The notes under the pieces were generated by a model. The model worked only from the letters and a program-made list of their open reading frames with translations, was not told the origin of the DNA and did not search any database. A stretch of DNA of 64,000 nt from NCBI GenBank assembly GCA_023404955.1, contig JAEXZY010000028.1, positions 1-64,000 of the forward strand, written 5' to 3'. Within the stretch, counting starts at the first letter, position 1; every line of letters begins with the position of its first letter. Source of the stretch: Actinomycetes bacterium. Its GTDB lineage: Bacteria > Actinomycetota > Actinomycetes > Mycobacteriales > Mycobacteriaceae. A program made the translations under genes and the position numbers. Of this stretch, positions 17,915-25,960 are shown piece after piece.

Positions 17915-19294
17915 TCAGTGGGTTGACCGCGCGGCGGCGATCAGCGCGGACGAGGAGTAACCGGCGACCGTGGGCACGATCACGACGTCGCCGCCGTGGC
18001 GGGTCACCACGTCGGTCTCGGGCAGGGCGTCGGCGGTGTAGTCGCCGCCCTTGACCCAGATGTCGGGCCGCAGGCGGTCGAGGATGCGTTCGGGGGTGGG
18101 TTCGTCGAAGACGGCCACGGCATCGACGCATGCCAGTGCGCTGAGGACGCGGGCCCGGTCGTCAGCGGTCATCACCGGCCGACTCGGGCCTTTGAGCGCG
18201 CGCACCGAATCGTCGGAGTTGATGACGACGATCAGCGCGTCACCCAATTCCCGTGCCGTGCGGAGCAATCGGATGTGTCCGGTGTGCAGCAGGTCGAAAC
18301 AGCCACCCGTGGCCACCACCGTGCGCCCGTCAGCTCGCAGGCGTTCGGCCAGCGCGATGGCGTCCGGTTCGGGGTCGGCGAGCGGGCTGCCGTGGGCGGC
18401 GGGGACGGGAGTGGACACGCCTGCGGCACCGCCGGCCGCGACGAACCGCGCGGCGGCGTCCACCGCGGCGGTCACGGCGCCGATCGTGTCGGCGCCGCCG
18501 GCCAGCGCGTCGGTGACCGCGACGGCGAAGCGGTCCCCCGCGCCGCAGGTGTCTTCGCGTACCGCTCCCGTCGCCACCAGTGCGGGCGTGCCGATGTGCG
18601 TGCGCGCACCGCCGGCGCCGAACACCCGGGCTCCGCGCGCCCCCAGCGTCACGCACACGGCGTCGACGTCCCAGCGTTCCCTCAGCACCTCGCCGGCGTT
18701 GCGGTTGCCGCCGCAGAAGTGCTGCGCCTCAGCCTCATTCGGGGTTACCACCCGACACCCGGGCACCGGGTCGGCTCCCCGCGGATGTGGATCCCACACC
18801 ACCGGCGTGCTCGCCGCCGTGGCGGTCAGCGCCTCGCGCAGCGCAGGCAGGGCTGCCACCCCGCGCCCATAGTCGGCCACGCACACCGCGCCGGCCTGCG
18901 ACAGCGCATCGGTGATACCGCGCGGCAGTGGACCCGGTACCGGAAGGGCGTCGCCGCGGTCGATGCGCAGCAGGGACTGCCCGCCTGCGCGCACCCGCGT
19001 CTTGGTGACGGTGGTTCCGCGCATCGGCAGGGCGAGCACTTCTACGCCGGCCGACGCCAACAGGTCCGAGAGCTGCCGGCCTGCCGCGTCGTCGGCGATG
19101 CCGGTGATCAGCACGACGTGCTCATGGGTGCGGGCGGCGAGTGCTGCGGCCAGTCCTGCGCCGCCCGGACGGTGCCAGCCCCGTTCGACGTCGACGACGG
19201 GCACGGGCGCTTCGGGGCTGAGTCGGGTTGCGGTGCCGTCGATGTCGACGTCGAGCAGGGTGTCGCCCACGATCACCAGAGGGGCGATGCTCAT
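17915..19294 (-). CDS. hldE: Bifunctional heptose-7-phosphate kinase / heptose-1-phosphate adenylyltransferase
   Basis: 459 residues, similar in length to enterobacterial HldE (RfaE). The N-terminal ribokinase-like (PfkB) domain shows RPGGAGLAAALAA and the anion-hole motif TCGAGDRFA (about residue 258); the C-terminal nucleotidyltransferase domain shows GCFDLLHTGHIRLL with the HxGH motif, and KGGDYTADALPE. It would phosphorylate D-glycero-D-manno-heptose 7-phosphate and later load AMP to give ADP-heptose. Upstream GmhA supplies the substrate and a GmhB domain two genes further upstream removes the C7 phosphate. The start is the ATG overlapping the end of gmhA by 4 nt (19291-19294). Both domains look complete. 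Confidence 0.9.
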   Translation of the reverse strand: MSIAPLVIVGDTLLDVDIDGTATRLSPEAPVPVVDVERGWHRPGGAGLAAALAARTHEHVVLITGIADDAAGRQLSDLLASAGVEVLALPMRGTTVTKTRVRAGGQSLLRIDRGDALPVPGPLPRGITDALSQAGAVCVADYGRGVAALPALREALTATAASTPVVWDPHPRGADPVPGCRVVTPNEAEAQHFCGGNRNAGEVLRERWDVDAVCVTLGARGARVFGAGGARTHIGTPALVATGAVREDTCGAGDRFAVAVTDALAGGADTIGAVTAAVDAAARFVAAGGAAGVSTPVPAAHGSPLADPEPDAIALAERLRADGRTVVATGGCFDLLHTGHIRLLRTARELGDALIVVINSDDSVRALKGPSRPVMTADDRARVLSALACVDAVAVFDEPTPERILDRLRPDIWVKGGDYTADALPETDVVTRHGGDVVIVPTVAGYSSSALIAAARSTH

Positions 19295-19860
19295 GATGGC
19301 ACCGCCCCGAGGATGCGTTCGTCGACGGCCATGCACAGCGCGTGCACGAGCAGCAGGTGCACCTCCTGCACCGTCGCGGTCGACGGCGCGTCCACGCAGA
19401 TCGCCTCGGCGCACGTGGCAGCGAGCGGATTGGGTGCGGGACCGGTGAAGGCCCACGTCGTTATCCCGATCTCGTGTGCGGCTTTGACCGCGGTGAGGAC
19501 GTTCTGGCTGGTGCCACTGGTCGACAGCGCGATCAGGACGTCACCGGGGCGGCCGTGGGCGCGGACGCCGCGCGCGAAGATCTCCTCGCCGCCGTAGTCG
19601 TTGACCACGGCGGTGAGCGCCGAGGTGTCGGCGTGCAGTGCGATCGCCGAGAGCGGCTGGCGTTCGTCGGCGAACCGGCCGACCAGCTCGGCGGTCAGAT
19701 GCTGCGCTTCGGCGGCGCTGCCGCCGTTGCCGCACGCCAGCAGCCGGCCGCCGCCGGTGAGGACGCCGGCCAGCTGCCTGCCCCACGCCTGCACCTGGCC
19801 GATGTCGCCGCTGGTGCGTCTGACGGCGCCGATCAGGTCGTCGAAATGCGTTGTGATCAT
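19291..19860 (-). CDS. gmhA: Sedoheptulose-7-phosphate isomerase
   Basis: 189 residues, SIS domain, the typical GmhA length. It converts sedoheptulose 7-phosphate to D-glycero-D-manno-heptose 7-phosphate, the first committed step to nucleotide-activated heptose. Seen: LLACGNGGSAAEAQHLTAEL, containing the His and Glu used for zinc/active site, the phosphate loop STSGTSQNVL, and TVQEVHLLLVHALC with the later Gln and His. Translationally coupled on both sides by 4-nt overlaps. M. tuberculosis has a gmhA in a GDP-heptose set; here the companion HldE points to ADP-heptose instead. Confidence 0.9.
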   Translation of the reverse strand: MITTHFDDLIGAVRRTSGDIGQVQAWGRQLAGVLTGGGRLLACGNGGSAAEAQHLTAELVGRFADERQPLSAIALHADTSALTAVVNDYGGEEIFARGVRAHGRPGDVLIALSTSGTSQNVLTAVKAAHEIGITTWAFTGPAPNPLAATCAEAICVDAPSTATVQEVHLLLVHALCMAVDERILGAVPS

Positions 19861-20885
19861 CGCGGTCCTCCTTCGTGCGCGTGTGCGTGCACTGCGTCCA
19901 GCAGCGCGCGGTCGGTGATGTCGTCCAGGCACGTGTGGTGGTGCAGTGGGCAGACGCGGGCGCGGCTGGCGCGACACGGTGCGTCCTGATCGCCGAGGAT
20001 GGTGACGGGCACGCCGTAGGGCGCCCACCGGGCGGCGGGCACGACGGGAGCGAAGAGCGACACCACCGGTGTGCCGACGGCAGCGGCCAGGTGCGCGGCT
20101 GCGGTGTTGGGCGCCACCACCACCCGGGCCCCGGCGAGGACGGCGGCCAGCTCGGCCAGCGTGGTCGCACCCCCGAGGTCGACCCCTTCGGCGCCGGCCA
20201 CGTGCGCGGTGAGGTCGGTCTCGTCCGGCCCGCCGGTGACGACGACGCGGTGCCCGGCGGCGACGAGCGCACCGACCATCGCGCGGCTGCGGTCGGCGCC
20301 GGGCCGGCGAGGAGGCACCGCGGCACCCGGGTGGAACACCACGTACTCCCCCGCCCCGATGCGCCGCCGAAGCGGCCCGGGCATCGGCCCCACCCCGGAT
20401 ACCTGCAGCCCGCCCGTATCACCCTGCGGCAGAGCGCATCCGGCCGCCTGGCTCAGGGACAGCGCACGGAGCGGTTCCGGGATGTCGTCGGCGACGTGGT
20501 GGCGCAGGTCGAGCAGGCTGCCCGGGTAGTCGACACTGATCGCCCCGACCCAGCCGATGTCGGCCATCCGGCACAGCAGCGCCAACGGCAGCGGCGACTG
20601 GTGGAACGAGGTGAAGATGTAGGCCCGCTGCGGCGCGACGTCGCGCAACTGCTTGAGCAGGTCGTCGGCGTGGGCGGCGGTCAGGTCAGGCGAGTCGAAA
20701 TCCACCCACGGCGCCTGCCATTCGATGATCTCGTCGACACCGGGCAGCAGTTCGGCGGCCGCACGGCCGCGGGGCCCGGCGAGCATCACCACCCTGTCGT
20801 GGCGGTGCGCGACCGCACGGATCGCGGGCCCGGTGATCAGCACATCGCCGGCACTGTCGAGGCGGGCCACCAGCGCGGTACTCAT
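19857..20885 (-). CDS. GT9 (heptosyltransferase-like) glycosyltransferase B
   Basis: 342 residues, second GT9 enzyme of the operon. N-terminal ARLDSAGDVLITGPAIRAV matches the family opening (R-x-D/A-G-D); the C-terminal nucleotide-sugar site shows FHPGAAVPPRRPG, VVVTGGPDETDLT and PNTAAAHLAAAVGTP. A His/Cys-rich C-terminal segment (CRASRARVCPLHHHTCLDD) could bind a metal and is a feature of some actinobacterial GT9 proteins. Start at the ATG overlapping the upstream fusion gene by 4 nt. Having two GT9 enzymes suggests two heptose (or related) additions. Donor assignment is by operon context. Confidence 0.83.
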   Translation of the reverse strand: MSTALVARLDSAGDVLITGPAIRAVAHRHDRVVMLAGPRGRAAAELLPGVDEIIEWQAPWVDFDSPDLTAAHADDLLKQLRDVAPQRAYIFTSFHQSPLPLALLCRMADIGWVGAISVDYPGSLLDLRHHVADDIPEPLRALSLSQAAGCALPQGDTGGLQVSGVGPMPGPLRRRIGAGEYVVFHPGAAVPPRRPGADRSRAMVGALVAAGHRVVVTGGPDETDLTAHVAGAEGVDLGGATTLAELAAVLAGARVVVAPNTAAAHLAAAVGTPVVSLFAPVVPAARWAPYGVPVTILGDQDAPCRASRARVCPLHHHTCLDDITDRALLDAVHAHAHEGGPR

Positions 20886-22378
20886 CGGGCGTCCCCCAGC
20901 ACCATGTCGACGGCTGCGGTCAGCGTCGGCGCCACGTCGGCGCGCGGATCCGAGCGTGCGGCCGAGATCTCGGGGGCGAGTGTCCGTTCGGTGGGCACCA
21001 GGATGGCTCGCGCGCCCGCGGCCAGCGCCGCGCCGACGTCGCCTCCCGTGTCGCCGATCATCACGCAGCGCTGCGGCGGCACACCGAGCGCTGCGGCCGC
21101 GGAGAGAACCATTCCGGGCGCGGGTTTGCGACAGGCGCAACCATCGTCCTCACCGTGCAGGCACACCTGCCAGTTGTCGAACGGCCCGAGCCGGTGCGCC
21201 ACTTCGGCGTTCACCTCGCCCAGCTGTTCGGGGGTGATGAGGCCGCGCGCGACACCGGACTGATTGGTCGCCACGGCGAGCAGAAGTCCGCGGCGGCGCA
21301 GCCGGTCGAGTGCGCGGCGGGCGCCGGGCAGCGGCGCCACCCCGCCCGGATCGTTCAGATACGGGCCGTCGGCGATCAGTGTGTCGTCGCGGTCGAACAG
21401 CACCGCCAGGGGCGGCTCCGCCACCGCGCTGCGGTGCTGCCATTCCCCGACGAGCCGATGCCATGTGGCCAGCGGCGGAATGAGCATGCTGGTCACCAGG
21501 ATCGGACCGAGCTCAGCAGTCGTGCGCGAGCTCGCGCGGTACCGGCGGGCGGCGAACTCTGCGGTCAGGCCCGCCCATGCCAGCCCGGCGCCCGCCGCGG
21601 TTCGGTGGCGTCCCGCGGCCGCGGCCAGCACGGCGGTGGCGAGCGCGCCGGTGGTGGCGATGTGCGCCGGAAGTCGGCCGGGGCCCTCGCCGATGCGGTC
21701 CCGCCACCGCGGCCCGAATTTGCGCCGCATCAAGGCGTTGTCGCGGTTGCCGATCTGCACGCGCAGCGAGGTCCGCCACGTCGCGGTCGCGACCGGGTGC
21801 AGGCAGCGCCGGGTCCCGCGCACGATGCGGTGGCCTGCGTCGGTGATGCGGAGCGCGATGTCGGAGTCTTCCCGGTACGCGCGCGGGAAGCGGTGGTCGA
21901 ACCCGCCGACCTCGACGAGCGCATCACGCCGGTAGGCCATGTCGGCGGTGATCCACTGGGCGGTGGCCAGGCGCAGGGTGCGCTGCTCATCATCGGTCGG
22001 CCGCCCGGGGCCTTCGCGCGGCACGTCGAGGCGGCCCTGCGAGCCGGCGGCGCCGGTCCGGTCGGCGGCCGCCAGATCGTCGCGTAGCTCGGAAAGCCAT
22101 GTGGCGGTGGGTAACACGTCGTCGTCGAGGAAGCAGACCCAGCGCGTGTCGGCGGCGCGCCAGCCGACGTTTCGTGCTGCGGCCGGTCCCCGTCCACCGC
22201 TGCGCAACACGGTGACCGGCAGGCCGGAGCGCAGCTCGAGGTCGGGGGCGCCGGGACGGTCGTCGACGACGATGAGCCGGGCGGGCCGCGGGCCCCCGTC
22301 CCGGTCCAGGGCCGTGATCAGATGCTGCAGGGACGCCCGGCCGATGGTCGGGATCACGACGGTGGCGTCCAGCGTCAT
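20882..22378 (-). CDS. Fusion: GT2 glycosyltransferase + GmhB-type heptose bisphosphate phosphatase
   Basis: 498 residues. The N-terminal GT2 domain (about 1-240) shows VVIPTIGRASLQHL, the metal-binding FLDDDVLP and a later acidic motif YREDSDIALR; a mostly helical linker with hydrophobic stretches (about 240-315) follows. The C-terminal HAD phosphatase (about 324-498) has DRDDTL, ATNQSGVARG and the GmhB zinc signature CLHGEDDGCACRKP. GmhB removes the 7-phosphate from heptose 1,7-bisphosphate between the two HldE reactions. Fusion to a glycosyltransferase is unusual; GmhB is normally a separate protein. Flanked by 4-nt overlaps. The GT2 donor and acceptor are unknown. Confidence 0.87.
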   Translation of the reverse strand: MTLDATVVIPTIGRASLQHLITALDRDGGPRPARLIVVDDRPGAPDLELRSGLPVTVLRSGGRGPAAARNVGWRAADTRWVCFLDDDVLPTATWLSELRDDLAAADRTGAAGSQGRLDVPREGPGRPTDDEQRTLRLATAQWITADMAYRRDALVEVGGFDHRFPRAYREDSDIALRITDAGHRIVRGTRRCLHPVATATWRTSLRVQIGNRDNALMRRKFGPRWRDRIGEGPGRLPAHIATTGALATAVLAAAAGRHRTAAGAGLAWAGLTAEFAARRYRASSRTTAELGPILVTSMLIPPLATWHRLVGEWQHRSAVAEPPLAVLFDRDDTLIADGPYLNDPGGVAPLPGARRALDRLRRRGLLLAVATNQSGVARGLITPEQLGEVNAEVAHRLGPFDNWQVCLHGEDDGCACRKPAPGMVLSAAAALGVPPQRCVMIGDTGGDVGAALAAGARAILVPTERTLAPEISAARSDPRADVAPTLTAAVDMVLGDAR

Positions 22379-24033
22379 CGGGACCGCCGAATCACGAAGG
22401 GCCCCAGCACAAGAATGTCGATCGGGGCGCTGCCGAAGCACTCCAGCGCGTCGACCGGACTGTCGACCATGGGCCGGCCCGCAGTGTTGAAGCTGGTGTT
22501 GACCAGCACCGGCACGCCGGTGCGCCGGGCGAAGTGCGCGATCGTGGCGTGCAGCAGCGGCAGGCTCTCGTCGACGGTCTGCACGCGAGCGGTCCCGTCG
22601 ACGTGGGTGACGGCCGGGATGCGGTCGCGCCAGGCGTCGGCGACGTCGTGGACGAACAGCATGTAGGGGCTCGGCAGCGGCCCGCGGGTGAAGATCTCGC
22701 CGGCCCGGTCAGCCAGCACCATCGGTGCGACGGGCCGGAACTGCTCCCGGCCTTTGACGTCGTTGAGCCGCTCGAGGTTGTCGAGTCGGCGCGGATCGGC
22801 CAGCAGTGAGCGGCCGCCGAGGGCGCGGGGTCCGAATTCGGAGCGGCCCTGGAACCAGCCGACGAGCTGGTTGTCGGCCAGCGCGTCGCCGACGGTGCGG
22901 GCGAGATCGTCGGGTTGTTCGTAGCGCACCGCTGCGCGGTCGAGGATTTCCCGGATCTCCCCGTCGGACCAGTCCCGCCCCAGTTGTGCCGACGCCATCG
23001 GGGCGATCGGTTCGCCGTGGTCGGCGGCGAGAGCCAGGGCGGCACCCAGGGCCGTGCCCGAATCTCCCGCGGCGGGTTGCACCCAGATGTGGTCGAAGCC
23101 GCTCTCGGCGTGGAGACGGGTGTTGGCAACGCAATTGAGCGCGACGCCGCCGGCGAGACACAGGCTGTCGGTGTCGACCCGCTCGCGCAGCCAGGACACC
23201 AGGTCGAGGAGCACCTCTTCGACCACCTGCTGCACACTGCACGCGAGGTCCGCGTGCACGGGTTCCGGTGTCGCGAGCGCAGACGCCCCGGCACCAGTGC
23301 CCGCGACCCGCACCGGCGCGAAATCGGTCCAGGTGATCGGCTCGGTCCGGAAACCACCGTCGGGGCAGGCGTACACCCGCTCGCGCATCGCGTCGATGAA
23401 CCGCGGCCTGCCGTAGGAGCCCATCGCCATCACCTTGTACTCGTCGCTGGATCGGGTGAAACCCAGATGCTCGGTGAGGCTTTCGTAGAGCAGGCCCAGT
23501 GAATGCGGCAGATCCTGGGTGGCCAGCACATCCAGTTTGTGGTCGCGGTAGACACCGGCGAGCATCGACGTGCGCTCACCGCGGCCGTCGACGACCAGCA
23601 CCGCGCTGTCGGGACACGGCGACGCCAGCGCGGTGGATGCGGCGTGGGCCACGTGGTGGCGCACATGCCGCACGACGGCCGGGTCGAGCCCCGGCAGCGC
23701 GGTCGCCAGGAAGCGGGGTGCCCGCTGCGCGTACAGCGTGCGCAGGTACTCCCAGTCGCGGTCCAGGCCGTCGGTCTGGCCCGTCTCGTCGGCCATCAGC
23801 GCCGGGTCGTAGGAGTAGCCGACCGTGTCCAGGTCGGCCGCCTCGATGCCGGCGTGCTCCAGGCACCAGCGGGCGGCAGCAACGGGCAGTTCCCAGGTCG
23901 AGAACGGGACGGCCTGCTTACCGTGCTTGCGGCGCGAGAACCGCTCCTCTTCCGCGGCGGCGACGATCTCGCCGTCGATCACCAGGGCGGCAGCCGGATC
24001 GTGGAACACCGCGTTGATTCCGAGGATTCGCAT
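22375..24033 (-). CDS. NodU/CmcH-family O-carbamoyltransferase
   Basis: 552 residues. The N-terminal ASKHA-type (Kae1-like) domain begins MRILGINAVFHDPAAALV and carries the metal-site motif HHVAHA (about residue 125) and VLVVDGRGE; the C-terminal YrdC-like domain carries FQGRSEFGPRALGGRS and NTSFNTAGRPMVDSP, the hallmarks of enzymes that transfer a carbamoyl group from carbamoyl phosphate through carbamoyl-AMP to a sugar hydroxyl (NodU, TobZ, CmcH). The ATG at 24033 was chosen over one five codons upstream because AAGGAG lies about 10 nt before it. It implies that the product glycan or glycolipid carries a carbamate. 11 nt downstream of the xylose synthase gene. Confidence 0.92.
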   Translation of the reverse strand: MRILGINAVFHDPAAALVIDGEIVAAAEEERFSRRKHGKQAVPFSTWELPVAAARWCLEHAGIEAADLDTVGYSYDPALMADETGQTDGLDRDWEYLRTLYAQRAPRFLATALPGLDPAVVRHVRHHVAHAASTALASPCPDSAVLVVDGRGERTSMLAGVYRDHKLDVLATQDLPHSLGLLYESLTEHLGFTRSSDEYKVMAMGSYGRPRFIDAMRERVYACPDGGFRTEPITWTDFAPVRVAGTGAGASALATPEPVHADLACSVQQVVEEVLLDLVSWLRERVDTDSLCLAGGVALNCVANTRLHAESGFDHIWVQPAAGDSGTALGAALALAADHGEPIAPMASAQLGRDWSDGEIREILDRAAVRYEQPDDLARTVGDALADNQLVGWFQGRSEFGPRALGGRSLLADPRRLDNLERLNDVKGREQFRPVAPMVLADRAGEIFTRGPLPSPYMLFVHDVADAWRDRIPAVTHVDGTARVQTVDESLPLLHATIAHFARRTGVPVLVNTSFNTAGRPMVDSPVDALECFGSAPIDILVLGPFVIRRSR

Positions 24034-24044
24034 GTCTGGCTCCT

Positions 24045-25067
24045 TCACCTGGCCTGTGCGGCGGGCATGTCGGTGGGACGGACCATGGAGGCTGGAACGG
24101 AGTTGCGGAACCAGTCGACGGTCCGCGTCAGTCCGTCCTGATAGCTGACGGCCGGCGCCCAGCCGAGCAGGTCTCGGGCGCTGCTGATGTCGGGGCAGCG
24201 GCGCTGCGGGTCGTCGGCGACCGCAGGCCCGTGGTGGATCGGTACGTCGGCGCCGGCCAGATCACGGATGATCTCGGCGATCCGCTGGACGGGCAGCTCG
24301 ACGGGGTTACCGATGTTCACCGGCCCCGCAACCGAATGCCGGGCCAGCGCGATCAGACCGTCGATGGTGTCGTTGACGTAGCAGAGCGACCGTGTCTGCG
24401 AGCCGTCACCGGCCACGGTGATCGGCTGACCGGCCAGGGCCTGTTGACAGAACGTGGGTACCGCGCGTCCGTCGTCGAGGCGCATCCCCGGTCCGTAGGT
24501 GTTGAAGATCCGCGCCACCCCGATGTCGGTGCCGAGCTCACGGTGGTGGGCGAACGCCAGCGCTTCCGCGTAGCGCTTGGCTTCGTCGTAGACGCTGCGC
24601 GGCCCGATGGGGTTGACGTTGCCCCAATAGGTTTCGCGCTGCGGGTGCTCCAGCGGGTCGCCGTACACCTCGCTGGTCGACGCGAGGATCACCCGGGCGC
24701 CGCATCGGTGGGCGAGGTCGAGCACCGTCTGGGTACCCAGCGCGCCCGTGCGCAGCGTCTGTAGCGGCAGACGCAGGTAGTCCGGCGGGGAGGCGGGACA
24801 CGCCAGGTGGAAGATGACGTCGAACACGCCGTCCACCACGGCATTCGGAAGAGCATCGGCCACGTCGTGCGCCACGAACCGAACGCCGGGAGGCCAGTCC
24901 GTCGTGCGCGGCGCACTGGTCGACAGGTTGTCCAGGCTCACCACCTCCGCACCGTCGGCGGCCAGTCGCGCACACAGGTGCCGCCCCAGGAAGCCTTCTC
25001 CCCCAGTGACCAGCACGCGCCGCGCGGGTGTTTGGGGATCGGCGCCGCGGGTAGCACCATCGGCCAT
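24045..25067 (-). CDS. UDP-glucuronate decarboxylase (UDP-xylose synthase)
   Basis: 340 residues, extended SDR. Signature segments of UDP-xylose synthases are present: VLVTGGEGFLGRHL, HLACPASPPDYLRLPLQTL, STSEVYGDPLEHPQ, YWGNVNPIGPRSVYDEAKRY (active-site YxxxK) and ARIFNTYGPGM. It converts UDP-glucuronate to UDP-xylose; the dehydrogenase supplying UDP-glucuronate is the last gene of the same operon. The ATG at 25067 shares two bases with the ATG of the divergent GT2 gene. The first 17 residues are not family-conserved and overlap a SigF-like promoter, so the true start may be the GTG at 25016. It heads the nine-gene operon. Confidence 0.87.
   Translation of the reverse strand: MADGATRGADPQTPARRVLVTGGEGFLGRHLCARLAADGAEVVSLDNLSTSAPRTTDWPPGVRFVAHDVADALPNAVVDGVFDVIFHLACPASPPDYLRLPLQTLRTGALGTQTVLDLAHRCGARVILASTSEVYGDPLEHPQRETYWGNVNPIGPRSVYDEAKRYAEALAFAHHRELGTDIGVARIFNTYGPGMRLDDGRAVPTFCQQALAGQPITVAGDGSQTRSLCYVNDTIDGLIALARHSVAGPVNIGNPVELPVQRIAEIIRDLAGADVPIHHGPAVADDPQRRCPDISSARDLLGWAPAVSYQDGLTRTVDWFRNSVPASMVRPTDMPAAQAR
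25030..25054 (+). promoter_or_regulatory. SigF-type promoter for the plus-strand GT2 gene
   Basis: GTTT (25030-25033), 15 bp, GGGTAG (25049-25054), then 11 nt to the ATG at 25066. The geometry predicts a leaderless or nearly leaderless transcript. It lies within the non-conserved 5' end assigned to the divergent UDP-xylose synthase gene. Confidence 0.5.
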
Positions 25068-25953
25068 GGTTTCGCCGTCGCGAGGTGCCCGGACCTCGTT
25101 CGTCATCGCCAGTCGCAATCGATCCGCCGAACTGGCCGTCGTACTCCGTCGGCTTCTCGACACGACCGACTCTCCGATCATTCTGGTGGACAACGGCTCC
25201 GACGACGACTCGGTGCCGATGGCGCAACGCGTCGCGGAGGAGGCGGCGGGCCGGCTCTCGGTCATCGAACTCGGCGAGAACCTCGGTGCCGTCGGACGCA
25301 ATGTCGGTGTAGCCGAATCGACGACGCCGTACGTCGCGTTCTGCGACGACGACTCCTGGTGGGATCCCGAGTCGATCAGCCGGGCGGAGTCACTGTTCGA
25401 TGCATATCCCACGCTCGCGGTGCTGGCGGCCCGCACGGTGGTGATGCCCGACGGGCGTGACGATCCGATCGTGGCCGACCTGGCGTCGAGTCCGCTCGGG
25501 CACGACCCGTCGCTGCCCGGACCGTCGATCCTGGGCTTCCTGGCCTGCTCGTCGATCGTGCGAGCGTCGGCGTTCGAGGCGGTCGGCGGATTCTCCCCGA
25601 TCATCCATTTCCGCGGCGAAGAAACGTTGCTGGCCTGGGACCTCGCCGCCCACGGGTGGGACCTGTGCTTCTGCGATCGGCTCACCGCGTTCCACCAGCC
25701 CTCGACCCACCGCGGCACCACCGCGGCGCAGGACGCCCGATCGATGCGCAACGCCGTGCTGACGACCTGGCTGCGCCGGCCACTGCGGCACTGTCTGCGC
25801 GCCGGTGCGGCGTTCGTGCGCGCCGCGGCCACGGACCGCGCCCACGCCGCGGCACTCGGCGAGGCGATCAGGGTGCTTCCGGCGGTGCTGACCGCACGCC
25901 ACCGGCTGCCGGAGGACACCGAACGGAGTCTGCGGGTGCTCGAACGCGGCTGA
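25066..25953 (+). CDS. GT2 glycosyltransferase
   Basis: 295 residues, GT-A fold family 2. Seen: TSFVIASRNRSAELAVVL, ILVDNGSDDDS, the nucleotide-sugar metal motif VAFCDDDSWW (about residue 90), and HFRGEETLLAWDL in the catalytic base region. No transmembrane segment, so probably cytosolic or peripheral. It is the only plus-strand gene within the cluster, convergent (7 nt) with the GT4 gene and divergent from the xylose synthase through a shared CCATGG. The start has no Shine-Dalgarno sequence but lies 11 nt after a SigF-type -10, consistent with leaderless translation. Donor unknown. Confidence 0.85.
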   Translation: MVSPSRGARTSFVIASRNRSAELAVVLRRLLDTTDSPIILVDNGSDDDSVPMAQRVAEEAAGRLSVIELGENLGAVGRNVGVAESTTPYVAFCDDDSWWDPESISRAESLFDAYPTLAVLAARTVVMPDGRDDPIVADLASSPLGHDPSLPGPSILGFLACSSIVRASAFEAVGGFSPIIHFRGEETLLAWDLAAHGWDLCFCDRLTAFHQPSTHRGTTAAQDARSMRNAVLTTWLRRPLRHCLRAGAAFVRAAATDRAHAAALGEAIRVLPAVLTARHRLPEDTERSLRVLERG

Positions 25954-25960
25954 GCGGTCA

